From NCBI GenBank assembly GCA_002310175.1, contig DBYG01000059.1, positions 4,108 to 31,658 of the forward strand: a DNA stretch of 27,551 nt, written 5' to 3'. Every line of letters begins with the position of its first letter. Positions within the stretch are counted from its first letter, which is position 1. The translations under genes and the position numbers were made by a program. Source of the stretch: Bacteroidales bacterium UBA1192 (GTDB taxonomy: Bacteria; Bacteroidota; Bacteroidia; Bacteroidales; Bacteroidaceae). Below the pieces are notes generated by a model. That model was not told the DNA's origin and ran no database searches. It saw only the letters and a list, made by a program, of their open reading frames with translations. Shown piece by piece: positions 15,386-22,988 of this stretch.

Positions 15386-17389
15386 ATGGAAGAAGAGAAG
15401 AAACCGGTTGAACTGCCGGAAAACGCGTATCGTGAGCTTAATGAGGGTGAACAGTATGAACCTATAATGAAACCGGGTAAAGTTTACCCTGAGGCTAACC
15501 TGTGGTCTGTAGGGTGGGGACTGCTTATGGCTGTCCTGTTCTCTGCCGCAGCCGCATATCTGGGACTTAAGGTAGGGCAGGTGTTTGAAGCTGCCATTCC
15601 TATTGCCATAATCGCTGTGGGTGTTTCGAGTGTGGCCAAGCGTAAGGGGGCACTGGGTGAGAATGTTATCATACAGTCCATCGGTGCGTGCTCAGGAGTT
15701 ATCGTGGCAGGTGCCATATTTACTCTGCCGGCGCTTTACATCCTGCAGGCAAAGTACCCGGATATGACCGTAAACTTCATGCAGGTGTTCATCAGCTCTC
15801 TTCTGGGCGGCGTGTTAGGTATTTTGTTCCTTATTCCTTTCCGTAAGTTTTTTGTTAAGGATATGCACGGCAAGTATCCTTTCCCGGAGGCTACAGCTAC
15901 TACCCAGGTGCTTATATCGGGTGAAAAGGGTGCCGGTCAGGCCAAGCCTTTGGTCATTTCAGGTATTATAGGAGGTATCTATGACTTCATAGTCTCCACA
16001 TTCGGACTTTGGACCGAGAACTTCACTACCAGGGTTTGCGCGTGGGGGTCTGCTCTCGCCACCAAGGCTAAACTTGTGTTTAGTATCAATACAGGTGCCG
16101 CTGTGCTGGGTCTGGGCTATATTGTAGGGTTGAAATATGCATGTATCATTGCAGCCGGGTCGGCTCTGGTGTGGTTTGTTATTGTTCCCGTCCTGCCTAT
16201 GCTGGGCGATGCTTTCCTTCAGTCCCTGAATCCTGCCGTGACTGATGCTGTGGCCGGGATGGAGCCGGAGCAGATCTTTTCCAGTTATGCACGGCATATA
16301 GGTATAGGCGGTATTGCTATGGCTGGAATTCTGGGTATAATCAAGTCATGGCCCGTAATAAAGGGTGCCGTAAGCCTGGCCGGACGTGAACTTAAGGGAG
16401 GCAATGGCGCACAGGACGTTAAGGTGGAACGTACCCAGCGTGACCTTCCCATGAAGATTGTCATAATAGGTATAATTGCGGCACTGATAGCTGTGTTCGC
16501 ATTTTTCTATCTGGGGGTAATGGATTTCAATCTGTTGCATGCTGTGGTAGGTATTCTGGTGGTAGGTATAATAGCTTTCCTGTTCACAACGGTTGCCGCC
16601 AATGCCATAGCCATTGTGGGAACAAATCCCGTATCCGGTATGACTCTTATGACTTTGATACTGGCATCGGTTATTATGGTTGCTGTAGGTCTTAAGGGTA
16701 CTCCTGGTATTGTTTCGGCATTGATTATGGGTGGTGTTGTCTGCACTGCGCTCTCTATGGCCGGTGGTTTCATAACTGACCTCAAGATAGGTTACTGGCT
16801 GGGTTCTACTCCGGCAGTCCAGCAGGGTTGGAAGTTTCTGGGCACTCTCGTTTCAGCACTAACCGTAGGCGGCGTGCTCATTATCCTGAACAAGACCTAC
16901 GGATTTGTGGGTGAAAATGCTCTGGTAGCTCCTCAAGCTAATGCAATGGCGGCTGTCATAGACCCGCTTATGTCCGGTACCGGTGCTCCCTGGTGGTTAT
17001 ATGCTACCGGTGCAGTGATAGCTTTGATCCTTAATTTCTGCAAGATTCCGGCTTTGGCATTTGCGCTTGGTATGTTCATCCCGTTCCAGCTGAATATTCC
17101 GTTGGTTGTGGGCGGATTCATAAACTGGTATGTGGGCAGCCGCTCGATTGACCCCGTTGTCAACACGGCACGTGTGGAGCACGGCACTCTGCTGGCATCA
17201 GGCTTCATTGCCGGTGGCGCTCTGATGGGTGTTGTAAGTGCAGCTTTGAGGTTTGCCGGACTGGATCTCTTCATGGCAGATTCCTGGACAGGTTCGCATG
17301 CTTCCGAGTGGCTGTCACTCGTCATGTACATACTGCTGATCTGGTATTTCGTGCGCAGTGTGATGAAACGTAAGGACAAGAACGCTTGA
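15386..17389 (+). CDS. OPT-family oligopeptide or metal-chelate transporter
   Basis: The 667-aa protein is an integral cytoplasmic-membrane transporter with about 14 to 16 hydrophobic segments. It begins with a roughly 40-residue acidic, cytosolic-looking tail, then the first helix (SVGWGLLMAVLFSAAAAYLGLKVGQ). Family landmarks include AKRKGALGENVIIQSIGACSG, KYPFPEATATTQVLISGEKG and NTARVEHGTLLASGFIAGGAL. These fit the bacterial branch of the oligopeptide transporter (OPT/YSL) family. Members carry small peptides or metal chelates by proton coupling; the substrate here cannot be told. The length is normal. It is divergent from the cobalamin uptake operon, and only 40 bp separate it from the glycosidase gene downstream, so those two may be co-transcribed without being related in function. 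Confidence 0.88.
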   Translation: MEEEKKPVELPENAYRELNEGEQYEPIMKPGKVYPEANLWSVGWGLLMAVLFSAAAAYLGLKVGQVFEAAIPIAIIAVGVSSVAKRKGALGENVIIQSIGACSGVIVAGAIFTLPALYILQAKYPDMTVNFMQVFISSLLGGVLGILFLIPFRKFFVKDMHGKYPFPEATATTQVLISGEKGAGQAKPLVISGIIGGIYDFIVSTFGLWTENFTTRVCAWGSALATKAKLVFSINTGAAVLGLGYIVGLKYACIIAAGSALVWFVIVPVLPMLGDAFLQSLNPAVTDAVAGMEPEQIFSSYARHIGIGGIAMAGILGIIKSWPVIKGAVSLAGRELKGGNGAQDVKVERTQRDLPMKIVIIGIIAALIAVFAFFYLGVMDFNLLHAVVGILVVGIIAFLFTTVAANAIAIVGTNPVSGMTLMTLILASVIMVAVGLKGTPGIVSALIMGGVVCTALSMAGGFITDLKIGYWLGSTPAVQQGWKFLGTLVSALTVGGVLIILNKTYGFVGENALVAPQANAMAAVIDPLMSGTGAPWWLYATGAVIALILNFCKIPALAFALGMFIPFQLNIPLVVGGFINWYVGSRSIDPVVNTARVEHGTLLASGFIAGGALMGVVSAALRFAGLDLFMADSWTGSHASEWLSLVMYILLIWYFVRSVMKRKDKNA

Positions 17390-17429
17390 GGTCCTTAGAG
17401 GATTGACAGGAATAGAATTTGAAAGCTGA

Positions 17430-19520
17430 ATGAACTTGCACTGTGCCAAAAAGAGAGTCTTTCTAACCGTCATGTCAGGTGTGGCTATGGCAGTAGCGTT
17501 TGCCCAGCCACGTGGTAACCGTGATATTCCGGATCAGGAAGTGTACGGATATTTGTATTGTCACATGTCGGACCACGGGCAGTGGACGGCATACGCACTG
17601 TCACAGGACGGAATCCATTTTCACGATCTGCTATGCGGCGATTCCATCTTTTCGGCATCACAAATGGCGGGAATCGAGGGCGGAACGCGCGACGCTTACA
17701 TCTGCCGCCGTCATAACGGAAACGGATATCTGATGGTGACTACAGACATGAACAACCGTGCAACACGCCGTCTGGGCAAGCAGAGCGAGTGGGAGAACTA
17801 TGGCATTGACATAATGACAAGTTCAGATCTTATAAACTGGAAATCCGTGAGTTTTGATTTCCGTAAGGGAATGTCCAATTTCACGGACAGTCATCTTTCA
17901 TCGGTCAAGCCTGTATATCAGGACTGGTCAAAAGTTTGTAGGGTATGGGCCCCGCAAATCATCTGGGATGACGCGTACGTATGGCCTGACGGCAGTAAAG
18001 GTGGATATATGGTCTACTTTTCCATGCTTAATCGTGCGGAGGAGAAATATGACCGTATGTATTATTGTCATGCCGACGAGTCTTTCACCACTCTTACGCA
18101 ACCGCAGCTGCTTTTTGATTGGGGATATGCAACTATTGATGCCGACATAAACTGGCTTGAGTCAGATTCGCTCTTCCACATGATGATTAAAAAGGAGGGT
18201 GGTCAGCCGGGACTCTTTACATCGGCTTCCAAGGAACTGACGGGGCCATGGCCGTTGCCGGATGAGCAGGATTACGTGAGTTTTGAGGGTAATAAGAGTT
18301 GCGAAGGTGTATCTGCATTCAAAGTGGCGGGAGAGGATGGTTGGCGAATAGGCTACATAGAGTATTCCAGTCATCCGCATAACTATCGTATCTGTCGTGC
18401 GGACCGCTATATGCGTCGTTTTTCGCAGCCGCAAAACATTGAGGGTGTGGACGGTCCACAGCATGGATCATTCCTCAGGCTGAACCAGGTTGAGTATGAA
18501 CGTCTCCAGAGTTGGAGTGACAGTCTCGAGCCGTTGCATCTTGAGCCGGATGTCAACAATCCGGTATTCCCTGGACTTCATGCTGATCCGGAGGTGCTCT
18601 ACAGCAACTTGACAGGTAAATATTATATTTATCCAACGACTGACGGCAGCTACCAGTGGCATAACCATGATTTCAAGTGCTTCTCTTCACCGGACCTCAA
18701 GCATTGGACTGATGAGGGCGTGATTCTGGACCTGCAGGATCTGGAGTGGGGAAAGGAGTATGCATGGGCTCCGTGTATAATTGAAAAACCTGTTTATAAG
18801 AATCCTCGCCTGTTCCGCAAGATGAGAAAACCTAATCTTACAGGATACCGCTATTACTATTATTTCGTGGCAAACAAGACTATAGGTGTAGCTGTGGCTG
18901 ATAAGCCGGAAGGACCGTTTCGTGACGCCATCGGAGGCCCTTTGCTCACTCAAGAGGGAACCGGAGCACCCAATCAGGTTATCGACCCGGATGTATTCAT
19001 GGATCCCAAGACCGGCAAATACTATATTTACTGGGGTAATTCATATCTGTGGATGGCTGAACTGGCCGATGACATGATATCAATTGTTCCCGGAACGATG
19101 CACGAGCTGATACCGCGATCGAGGATAGGAGAATACCACTATCTGGAAGGTACATACGTGTTCGAGCGTAACGGGTTGTACTACTTCATGTGGTCTGAGA
19201 ATATCACCCGTTCAGCCTATTACAGGATCCGATATCTGATATCTGACTCACCGACAGAGTTCGTTCGCAACGGTAAACCGGCCAAGGTAGAGGAACAGAT
19301 TATTCTACAGCAGGACCCGGCACTCCAGATATTCGGAACGGGTCACAATTCTGTAATCAACATTCCGGGCACGGATGAGTGGTATATGGTATATCACCGT
19401 TTCACTCGTCCGGAAGGTATTAAGATGGGGCTCTCAGGGGGGTATAACCGTGAGGTCTGCATAGATCCCATGTATTTCAATCCTGACGGCACTATTGTTC
19501 CGGTCAAGCCCTCATTGTGA
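17430..19520 (+). CDS. Secreted glycoside hydrolase with two GH43-family beta-propeller domains
   Basis: The 696-aa protein has a signal peptide of about 25 residues (ending VAFAQ) and two tandem five-bladed-propeller domains. The C-terminal domain (about 375-690) has the full GH43 catalytic set: Asp386 in HADPEV (general base), Asp519 in VIDPDVF (pKa modulator) and Glu573 in YLEGTYVFERNG (general acid). It should therefore hydrolyse arabinosides, xylosides or galactosides of plant polysaccharides. The N-terminal domain (about 30-360) resembles GH43-like arabinosidases, with WAPQIIWDD, DADINWLE and CEGVSAFKV; whether it is active is unclear. No polysaccharide-utilisation genes (SusC/SusD pair, regulator) surround it, so it seems to be an orphan enzyme. 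It may share a transcript with the OPT gene 40 bp upstream. Confidence 0.85.
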   Translation: MNLHCAKKRVFLTVMSGVAMAVAFAQPRGNRDIPDQEVYGYLYCHMSDHGQWTAYALSQDGIHFHDLLCGDSIFSASQMAGIEGGTRDAYICRRHNGNGYLMVTTDMNNRATRRLGKQSEWENYGIDIMTSSDLINWKSVSFDFRKGMSNFTDSHLSSVKPVYQDWSKVCRVWAPQIIWDDAYVWPDGSKGGYMVYFSMLNRAEEKYDRMYYCHADESFTTLTQPQLLFDWGYATIDADINWLESDSLFHMMIKKEGGQPGLFTSASKELTGPWPLPDEQDYVSFEGNKSCEGVSAFKVAGEDGWRIGYIEYSSHPHNYRICRADRYMRRFSQPQNIEGVDGPQHGSFLRLNQVEYERLQSWSDSLEPLHLEPDVNNPVFPGLHADPEVLYSNLTGKYYIYPTTDGSYQWHNHDFKCFSSPDLKHWTDEGVILDLQDLEWGKEYAWAPCIIEKPVYKNPRLFRKMRKPNLTGYRYYYYFVANKTIGVAVADKPEGPFRDAIGGPLLTQEGTGAPNQVIDPDVFMDPKTGKYYIYWGNSYLWMAELADDMISIVPGTMHELIPRSRIGEYHYLEGTYVFERNGLYYFMWSENITRSAYYRIRYLISDSPTEFVRNGKPAKVEEQIILQQDPALQIFGTGHNSVINIPGTDEWYMVYHRFTRPEGIKMGLSGGYNREVCIDPMYFNPDGTIVPVKPSL

Positions 19521-19529
19521 CGGATAGGA

Positions 19530-20465
19530 TTACTTATCGTAGTTTGCCGGGGAGAAAGGGATATTGCGTCGGTCTCCCCATATCAGTCTCTCCAGACCGG
19601 GAAAGTCTATAAAAGGATTGCGGTTCCTCTGTATCTCGTAAACTGCATTGTTGCGTTGTATCTCCTTCTGACTGACGGGGTCGGCCGCTGCCCATTTCAT
19701 AAGCATTTTCAGCTGCCATTCAGTCAATCCGGGATATGTATTGCCGTCTAAGGTCTGTCTTACACCCTCCTTCTCTCCGTATTGTCCATACCAGTCAGCC
19801 AGTCTCTCCTCATAGCAGGTAACCATATAGAAGTAAGTACGCGCAAAGTCTCCCTTGTACTCGTCATTTGGCTCAAACACTATTCCGGTATAGCCTGGAT
19901 ATGTGCATTTGCCAAGTTTGCTGAAATCACGTTCTGACTTATATCTTTCACCCTTGGTTTCACCGAAGGGGTAGTTTCCGCGGCGGTTGTTTACATATCC
20001 GTCAGTGGGATAGACATGATGAAGGTCAGTGTACATAGGCTGGATATTTCCTCCGAACCAGCTGTTGGGGAAGGAGTGTTCACGGTTATAGCAGTCACCC
20101 TCTTTCTTGTAACTCTTTCCCTTATTTACAGGATTGTACGCCGTTATTCCGGAGTAGAGGTCCCATATCTTACCGTCGCTGCGAACATCGGTTCTCTTGA
20201 AATCAGACCACAGGTCATTGTACTGCCGCTCCCTGCGGTTATATATAATGGAACTCATGGCGGTTTTCAGCTCTGCCCCCTTCTTGCCATTGGCTGATTT
20301 GTAGTAGTCTTGAACATCTTCCGGTATAGTGGATGTAAGGGGAGTGAGTTGTACAGATGACTGGGTATTGATTGATTTGACGGATTTTCCGGTGTTGGCG
20401 GAATTGCTGCAACAGATGAAGATAAAAGCTGAGCAAACTATAAATAACCTTATTCCTTTGTTCAT
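19530..20465 (-). CDS. Endonuclease I family nuclease, lipoprotein
   Basis: The 311-aa protein belongs to the endonuclease I (EndA/Dns) family of extracytoplasmic, metal-dependent DNA/RNA nucleases. It has a lipoprotein-type signal with two Cys (18 and 19, IFICCSNS), so it is probably membrane-anchored in the periplasm or on the surface. The nuclease signatures are CYNREHSFPNSW (125-136, with the probable catalytic His130), TDLHHVYPTD (146-155) and VNNRRGNYPFG (158-168), then RNRNPFIDFPGLERLIWGD near the C terminus. About 35 low-complexity residues link the anchor to the domain. Likely roles are nutrient or phosphate scavenging from nucleic acids. Its stop lies only 9 bp from the convergent glycosidase stop. 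Confidence 0.9.
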   Translation of the reverse strand: MNKGIRLFIVCSAFIFICCSNSANTGKSVKSINTQSSVQLTPLTSTIPEDVQDYYKSANGKKGAELKTAMSSIIYNRRERQYNDLWSDFKRTDVRSDGKIWDLYSGITAYNPVNKGKSYKKEGDCYNREHSFPNSWFGGNIQPMYTDLHHVYPTDGYVNNRRGNYPFGETKGERYKSERDFSKLGKCTYPGYTGIVFEPNDEYKGDFARTYFYMVTCYEERLADWYGQYGEKEGVRQTLDGNTYPGLTEWQLKMLMKWAAADPVSQKEIQRNNAVYEIQRNRNPFIDFPGLERLIWGDRRNIPFSPANYDK

Positions 20466-20502
20466 TTCTTTAAGTTTACTGTTTTGGGGAGTCTTATTCG
20501 TG

Positions 20503-20510
20503 CAAACTTA
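20503..20510 (-). promoter_or_regulatory. Putative -7 box of the endonuclease gene
   Basis: TAAGTTTG on the minus strand matches TAnnTTTG and lies 38 bp before the start codon. It forms a tight divergent pair with the box at 20522-20529. Confidence 0.5.
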
Positions 20511-20521
20511 ATCAAAAATTA

Positions 20522-20529
20522 TATTTTTG
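20522..20529 (+). promoter_or_regulatory. Putative -7 box of the DUF418 gene
   Basis: TATTTTTG is an exact fit to the Bacteroidales -7 consensus, 26 bp before the start codon. The two divergent boxes are only 11 bp apart, so the two promoters probably compete for polymerase. Confidence 0.55.
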
Positions 20530-20555
20530 CAGAAATTAGCGTTAATAAATAAGAT

Positions 20556-21674
20556 ATGTATAAGACCCAAGGACTAAAGAACAGCCGTATAGAGGTGGCT
20601 GATGCACTACGTGGGCTTGCAGTAGCAGGTATTATACTGTTCCATTCTGTGGAGCATTTCAACACTTTTGCAAGAGACATCAAATATACCCTTTCATGTG
20701 ACGCGACGGTTTTCAAGGTGCTTCAGGCTCTGTTGTCAGGTAAGATGTACGGTATTTTTGCCATCTTGTTCGGTTTAAGCTTCTTTATTATGCGGGATAA
20801 TCAGGAGCAGAAAGGGAAGGATTTTTCGCTCAGGTTTGCATGGCGCATGGTACTGCTCTTTCTGTTTGGTGTGCTTAACGTGTGTTTCTATGACGGTGAT
20901 ATCCTGATAACATATGCCATACTGGGGCTGCTGCTCATTCCGGCAGGTTATCTGAACACCCGCTGGCTTTGGGTTATAACTGTCCTGTTGTTGATTCAAC
21001 CGTTAGAGATTTATTCTCATCTGATTGGATGGCATCCTGATTCAGGCTGGGTGAATATGGGCTATTTTAAGCTGATGCAAGGGCATGACACCTTTTGGCA
21101 TTCAGCTGTCACCAATCTCCGTTACGGGATAACCACTACACTGGGATGGTTCTGGTTTCATGGCCGCATCACGCAGACGTTGGGACTATTCTATCTGGGC
21201 CTGCTTTTTGGCCGTATGCGTCTCTTCTACGATGAGGGCAATAACCTGAAGAACTGGCGCGTAATCCTGTTGTTGTCATTTGTGATTGTGACTGTCGGTG
21301 CGTTCACCAGGTTCGGCAAATATGACGACATTATACATCCTGTCTGGAATCTGTCCATACTCATGTTTATCCTGTCAGTGAGCGTATTATTGTGGTACAG
21401 ATTCAAGGGATTCCGTAATGTGTTCGGCAAACTTGGCTTTTTCGGCCGCATGAGTCTGACCAACTATCTTCTTCAGTCTATTCTGGGCAGCTTCATCTTC
21501 TATCAGTGGGGATTAAGCATGTATAACACCCTTGGCACCACATGGTCTGCTATCGTAGGTCTGGGAATGATTGTATTGCAGTACTGTCTGCTCAGGATGT
21601 GGTCTGAAAAACATGAACGCGGTCCATTGGAAGGTCTTTGGCGCCGTCTCACATGGATAGGTTCCGGTGACTGA
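20556..21674 (+). CDS. DUF418-family (YeiB-like) polytopic membrane protein
   Basis: The 372-aa protein begins with RIEVADALRGLAVAGIILFHS, the N-terminal signature of the DUF418/YeiB family. The family is distantly related to the heparan-alpha-glucosaminide acetyltransferase and acyltransferase-3 type membrane proteins. About ten hydrophobic helices are visible, and the conserved C-terminal region reads FGKLGFFGRMSLTNYLLQSILGSFIFYQWGLS. The biochemical function of the family is not established; acyl transfer across the membrane has been suggested from the related folds. It stands alone between a divergent nuclease gene and a convergent antiporter gene, which gives no hint of function. Confidence 0.82.
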   Translation: MYKTQGLKNSRIEVADALRGLAVAGIILFHSVEHFNTFARDIKYTLSCDATVFKVLQALLSGKMYGIFAILFGLSFFIMRDNQEQKGKDFSLRFAWRMVLLFLFGVLNVCFYDGDILITYAILGLLLIPAGYLNTRWLWVITVLLLIQPLEIYSHLIGWHPDSGWVNMGYFKLMQGHDTFWHSAVTNLRYGITTTLGWFWFHGRITQTLGLFYLGLLFGRMRLFYDEGNNLKNWRVILLLSFVIVTVGAFTRFGKYDDIIHPVWNLSILMFILSVSVLLWYRFKGFRNVFGKLGFFGRMSLTNYLLQSILGSFIFYQWGLSMYNTLGTTWSAIVGLGMIVLQYCLLRMWSEKHERGPLEGLWRRLTWIGSGD

Positions 21675-21678
21675 CAAA

Positions 21679-22638
21679 TCAAAAAAGGAACCATACATAG
21701 ACTACGTATGCCGCAAACAGCAGGAATCCGGCAGTACGGCCAAGGCGTCCCTCCTGTTTCCAAGGTTGTGAGAGAATCACAAGCGCTACTGAAAACAGGA
21801 TCATCACTATAAAGTCCCTGTTGTACTGACTGAAGCTGAAATCTATAGGTTTGATTAATGCGGAGATACCCAGCACACAAAGTATGTTGAATATATTGGA
21901 GCCGATGATATTTCCTATGGATATATCCATCTCTTTCTTGATTGCCGCAGCAACTGATGCCGCCAATTCCGGAAGACTTGTTCCGAATGCGACGACCGTC
22001 AGCCCTATTATCTTATCGTTCACTCCCAATGCGGAAGCAAGGGACGTGGCACCATCGACCAGCAGGTCTGCCCCGAAAGCAAGCATGAAGCATGAGAGCA
22101 AAACAAGCAAAAGAGCAACAGCAGCTGACATCTGTTTGACCTTAACCTCAGCATCAGATGAGTTTTCGGAGTTGGCTGTACGGCCTTTAGCGATAGAATA
22201 TAATGTAAACAGTACTATTACGGAGAAAAGAATGATACCTTCAGCTCTTGACAGTCCATTATGAAGTGAAAAGAGCAGCAGTACAATAGAGACAGCCACC
22301 ATAAACAGTCCGTTGCCGGCCACTTTCCGACCTTGTGTCATTATGGGATAGATAAGTGCCGTCAGACCAAGTATCAATCCTATATTCGCTATATTGGAGC
22401 CGAGGACATTTCCCATGGCTATCCCGGAACTGCCTTTAATGGATGATGTCGTGCTGACAAGCAACTCGGGTGCGGATGTGCCGAATGCAACAATCGTCAT
22501 ACCTATGACAAGCGCTGATATGCGATACCTGCGTGCAAGGGCAACTCCTCCGTCTACTAACCAGTCACCTCCAAAGAAAAGTAATATGAAGCCACCTGCT
22601 ATCTGTGCGGCGATTATTAAACCTTCTGAAATGTTCAT
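21679..22638 (-). CDS. Calcium/sodium antiporter, YrbG-type (CaCA superfamily)
   Basis: The 319-aa cytoplasmic-membrane protein has the internal duplication of the CaCA superfamily. The alpha-1 repeat reads VIGMTIVAFGTSAPELLVS and the alpha-2 repeat IIGLTVVAFGTSLPELAAS; each has the ion-binding GTSxPE core, and each is followed by GNVLGSN or GNIIGSN. About ten hydrophobic helices are present, with a polar loop after residue 150. The length matches E. coli YrbG. The start ATG is the only Met near the expected N terminus. A TAnnTTTG box lies so close upstream that the message may be nearly leaderless. It converges with the DUF418 gene at a 4-bp gap. Confidence 0.92.
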   Translation of the reverse strand: MNISEGLIIAAQIAGGFILLFFGGDWLVDGGVALARRYRISALVIGMTIVAFGTSAPELLVSTTSSIKGSSGIAMGNVLGSNIANIGLILGLTALIYPIMTQGRKVAGNGLFMVAVSIVLLLFSLHNGLSRAEGIILFSVIVLFTLYSIAKGRTANSENSSDAEVKVKQMSAAVALLLVLLSCFMLAFGADLLVDGATSLASALGVNDKIIGLTVVAFGTSLPELAASVAAAIKKEMDISIGNIIGSNIFNILCVLGISALIKPIDFSFSQYNRDFIVMILFSVALVILSQPWKQEGRLGRTAGFLLFAAYVVYVWFLF

Positions 22639-22642
22639 GTTG

Positions 22643-22650
22643 CAAAATTA
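22643..22650 (-). promoter_or_regulatory. Possible -7 box immediately upstream of the antiporter gene
   Basis: TAATTTTG fits TAnnTTTG but ends only 4 bp before the start codon. A transcript from it would begin at about the ATG itself. Either the mRNA is leaderless, or the real promoter is the TACATTTG box farther upstream at 22782-22789 on the same strand. Confidence 0.35.
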
Positions 22651-22653
22651 GTA

Positions 22654-22755
22654 TAATTCGGGTAATTGTGAATAGGTGTTCTTTATAAAAGAACCGCCTG
22701 TCTTCCCAGACAGACGGCCCTCCGGTATTTGAATACCTATTCAAACTAATTCGGG
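22654..22755. other. Structured intergenic element with 9-bp direct repeats at its ends; possible small RNA and terminator
   Basis: TAATTCGGG occurs at 22654-22662 and again at 22747-22755. Between them a 12-bp inverted repeat (22670-22681 with 22731-22742, one wobble) encloses two more dyads: GTTCTTT/AAAGAAC (22678-22694) and a GC-rich hairpin at 22694-22717 (10-bp arms, one mismatch, TCCC loop). The sequence TTTGAATACCTATTCAAA (22728-22745) is itself palindromic. On the minus strand the GC-rich hairpin is followed by TTCTTTTAT, as in an intrinsic terminator. A TACATTTG box at 22782-22789 (minus) would give a transcript of about 90 nt ending there. It could instead be a small inserted repeat element or a leader attenuator of the antiporter gene. 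Confidence 0.5.
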
Positions 22756-22817
22756 AGTCATTTCTATTTTCTTTCTCGTTACAAATGTACTGACATCATG
22801 ATATCTGCCTGGTATAA

Positions 22818-22913
22818 TTTTGTTCATATCTTTATATGAGAACTTACTTTTATTGTGGAAATATGAACAAAAAGAGTTCAATTATTCACTAAAGGATGAA
22901 TTTTGTTCAATAT
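22818..22913. promoter_or_regulatory. Three related TTTTGTTC(A)ATAT sites upstream of the ATP synthase promoter
   Basis: TTTTGTTCATAT at 22818-22829 has an exact reverse complement at 22861-22872. A near copy with one extra A (TTTTGTTCAATAT) lies at 22901-22913. The arrangement resembles a set of regulator binding sites 47 to 142 bp before the atpD -7 box. The region is very AT-rich, which raises the chance of coincidence. Confidence 0.4.
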
Positions 22914-22959
22914 GGGTTATTGACAGTAAAATTTGATATTTTTTATGACCATTAATGAC

Positions 22960-22967
22960 TATATTTG
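22960..22967 (+). promoter_or_regulatory. -7 box of the ATP synthase operon
   Basis: TATATTTG fits TAnnTTTG and lies 21 bp before the atpD start. A TTTG at 22932-22935 may be the -33 element, although the 24-bp spacing is longer than usual. The short leader is A-rich (AAAAAAATAGAAA), as is common for strongly translated genes of this group. Confidence 0.55.
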
Positions 22968-22988
22968 CGTTTCCTAAAAAAATAGAAA

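Noticed and set aside
22694..22717. Intrinsic terminator of the antiporter gene
   Set aside because: The hairpin lies upstream of the antiporter start, not after its stop, so it cannot end that message; it is reported instead as part of a possible small RNA or leader.
22741..22761. Six-codon frame (MTPELV) on the minus strand in the putative leader of the antiporter gene
   Set aside because: Too short and without repeated regulatory codons, so a leader-peptide attenuator cannot be supported.
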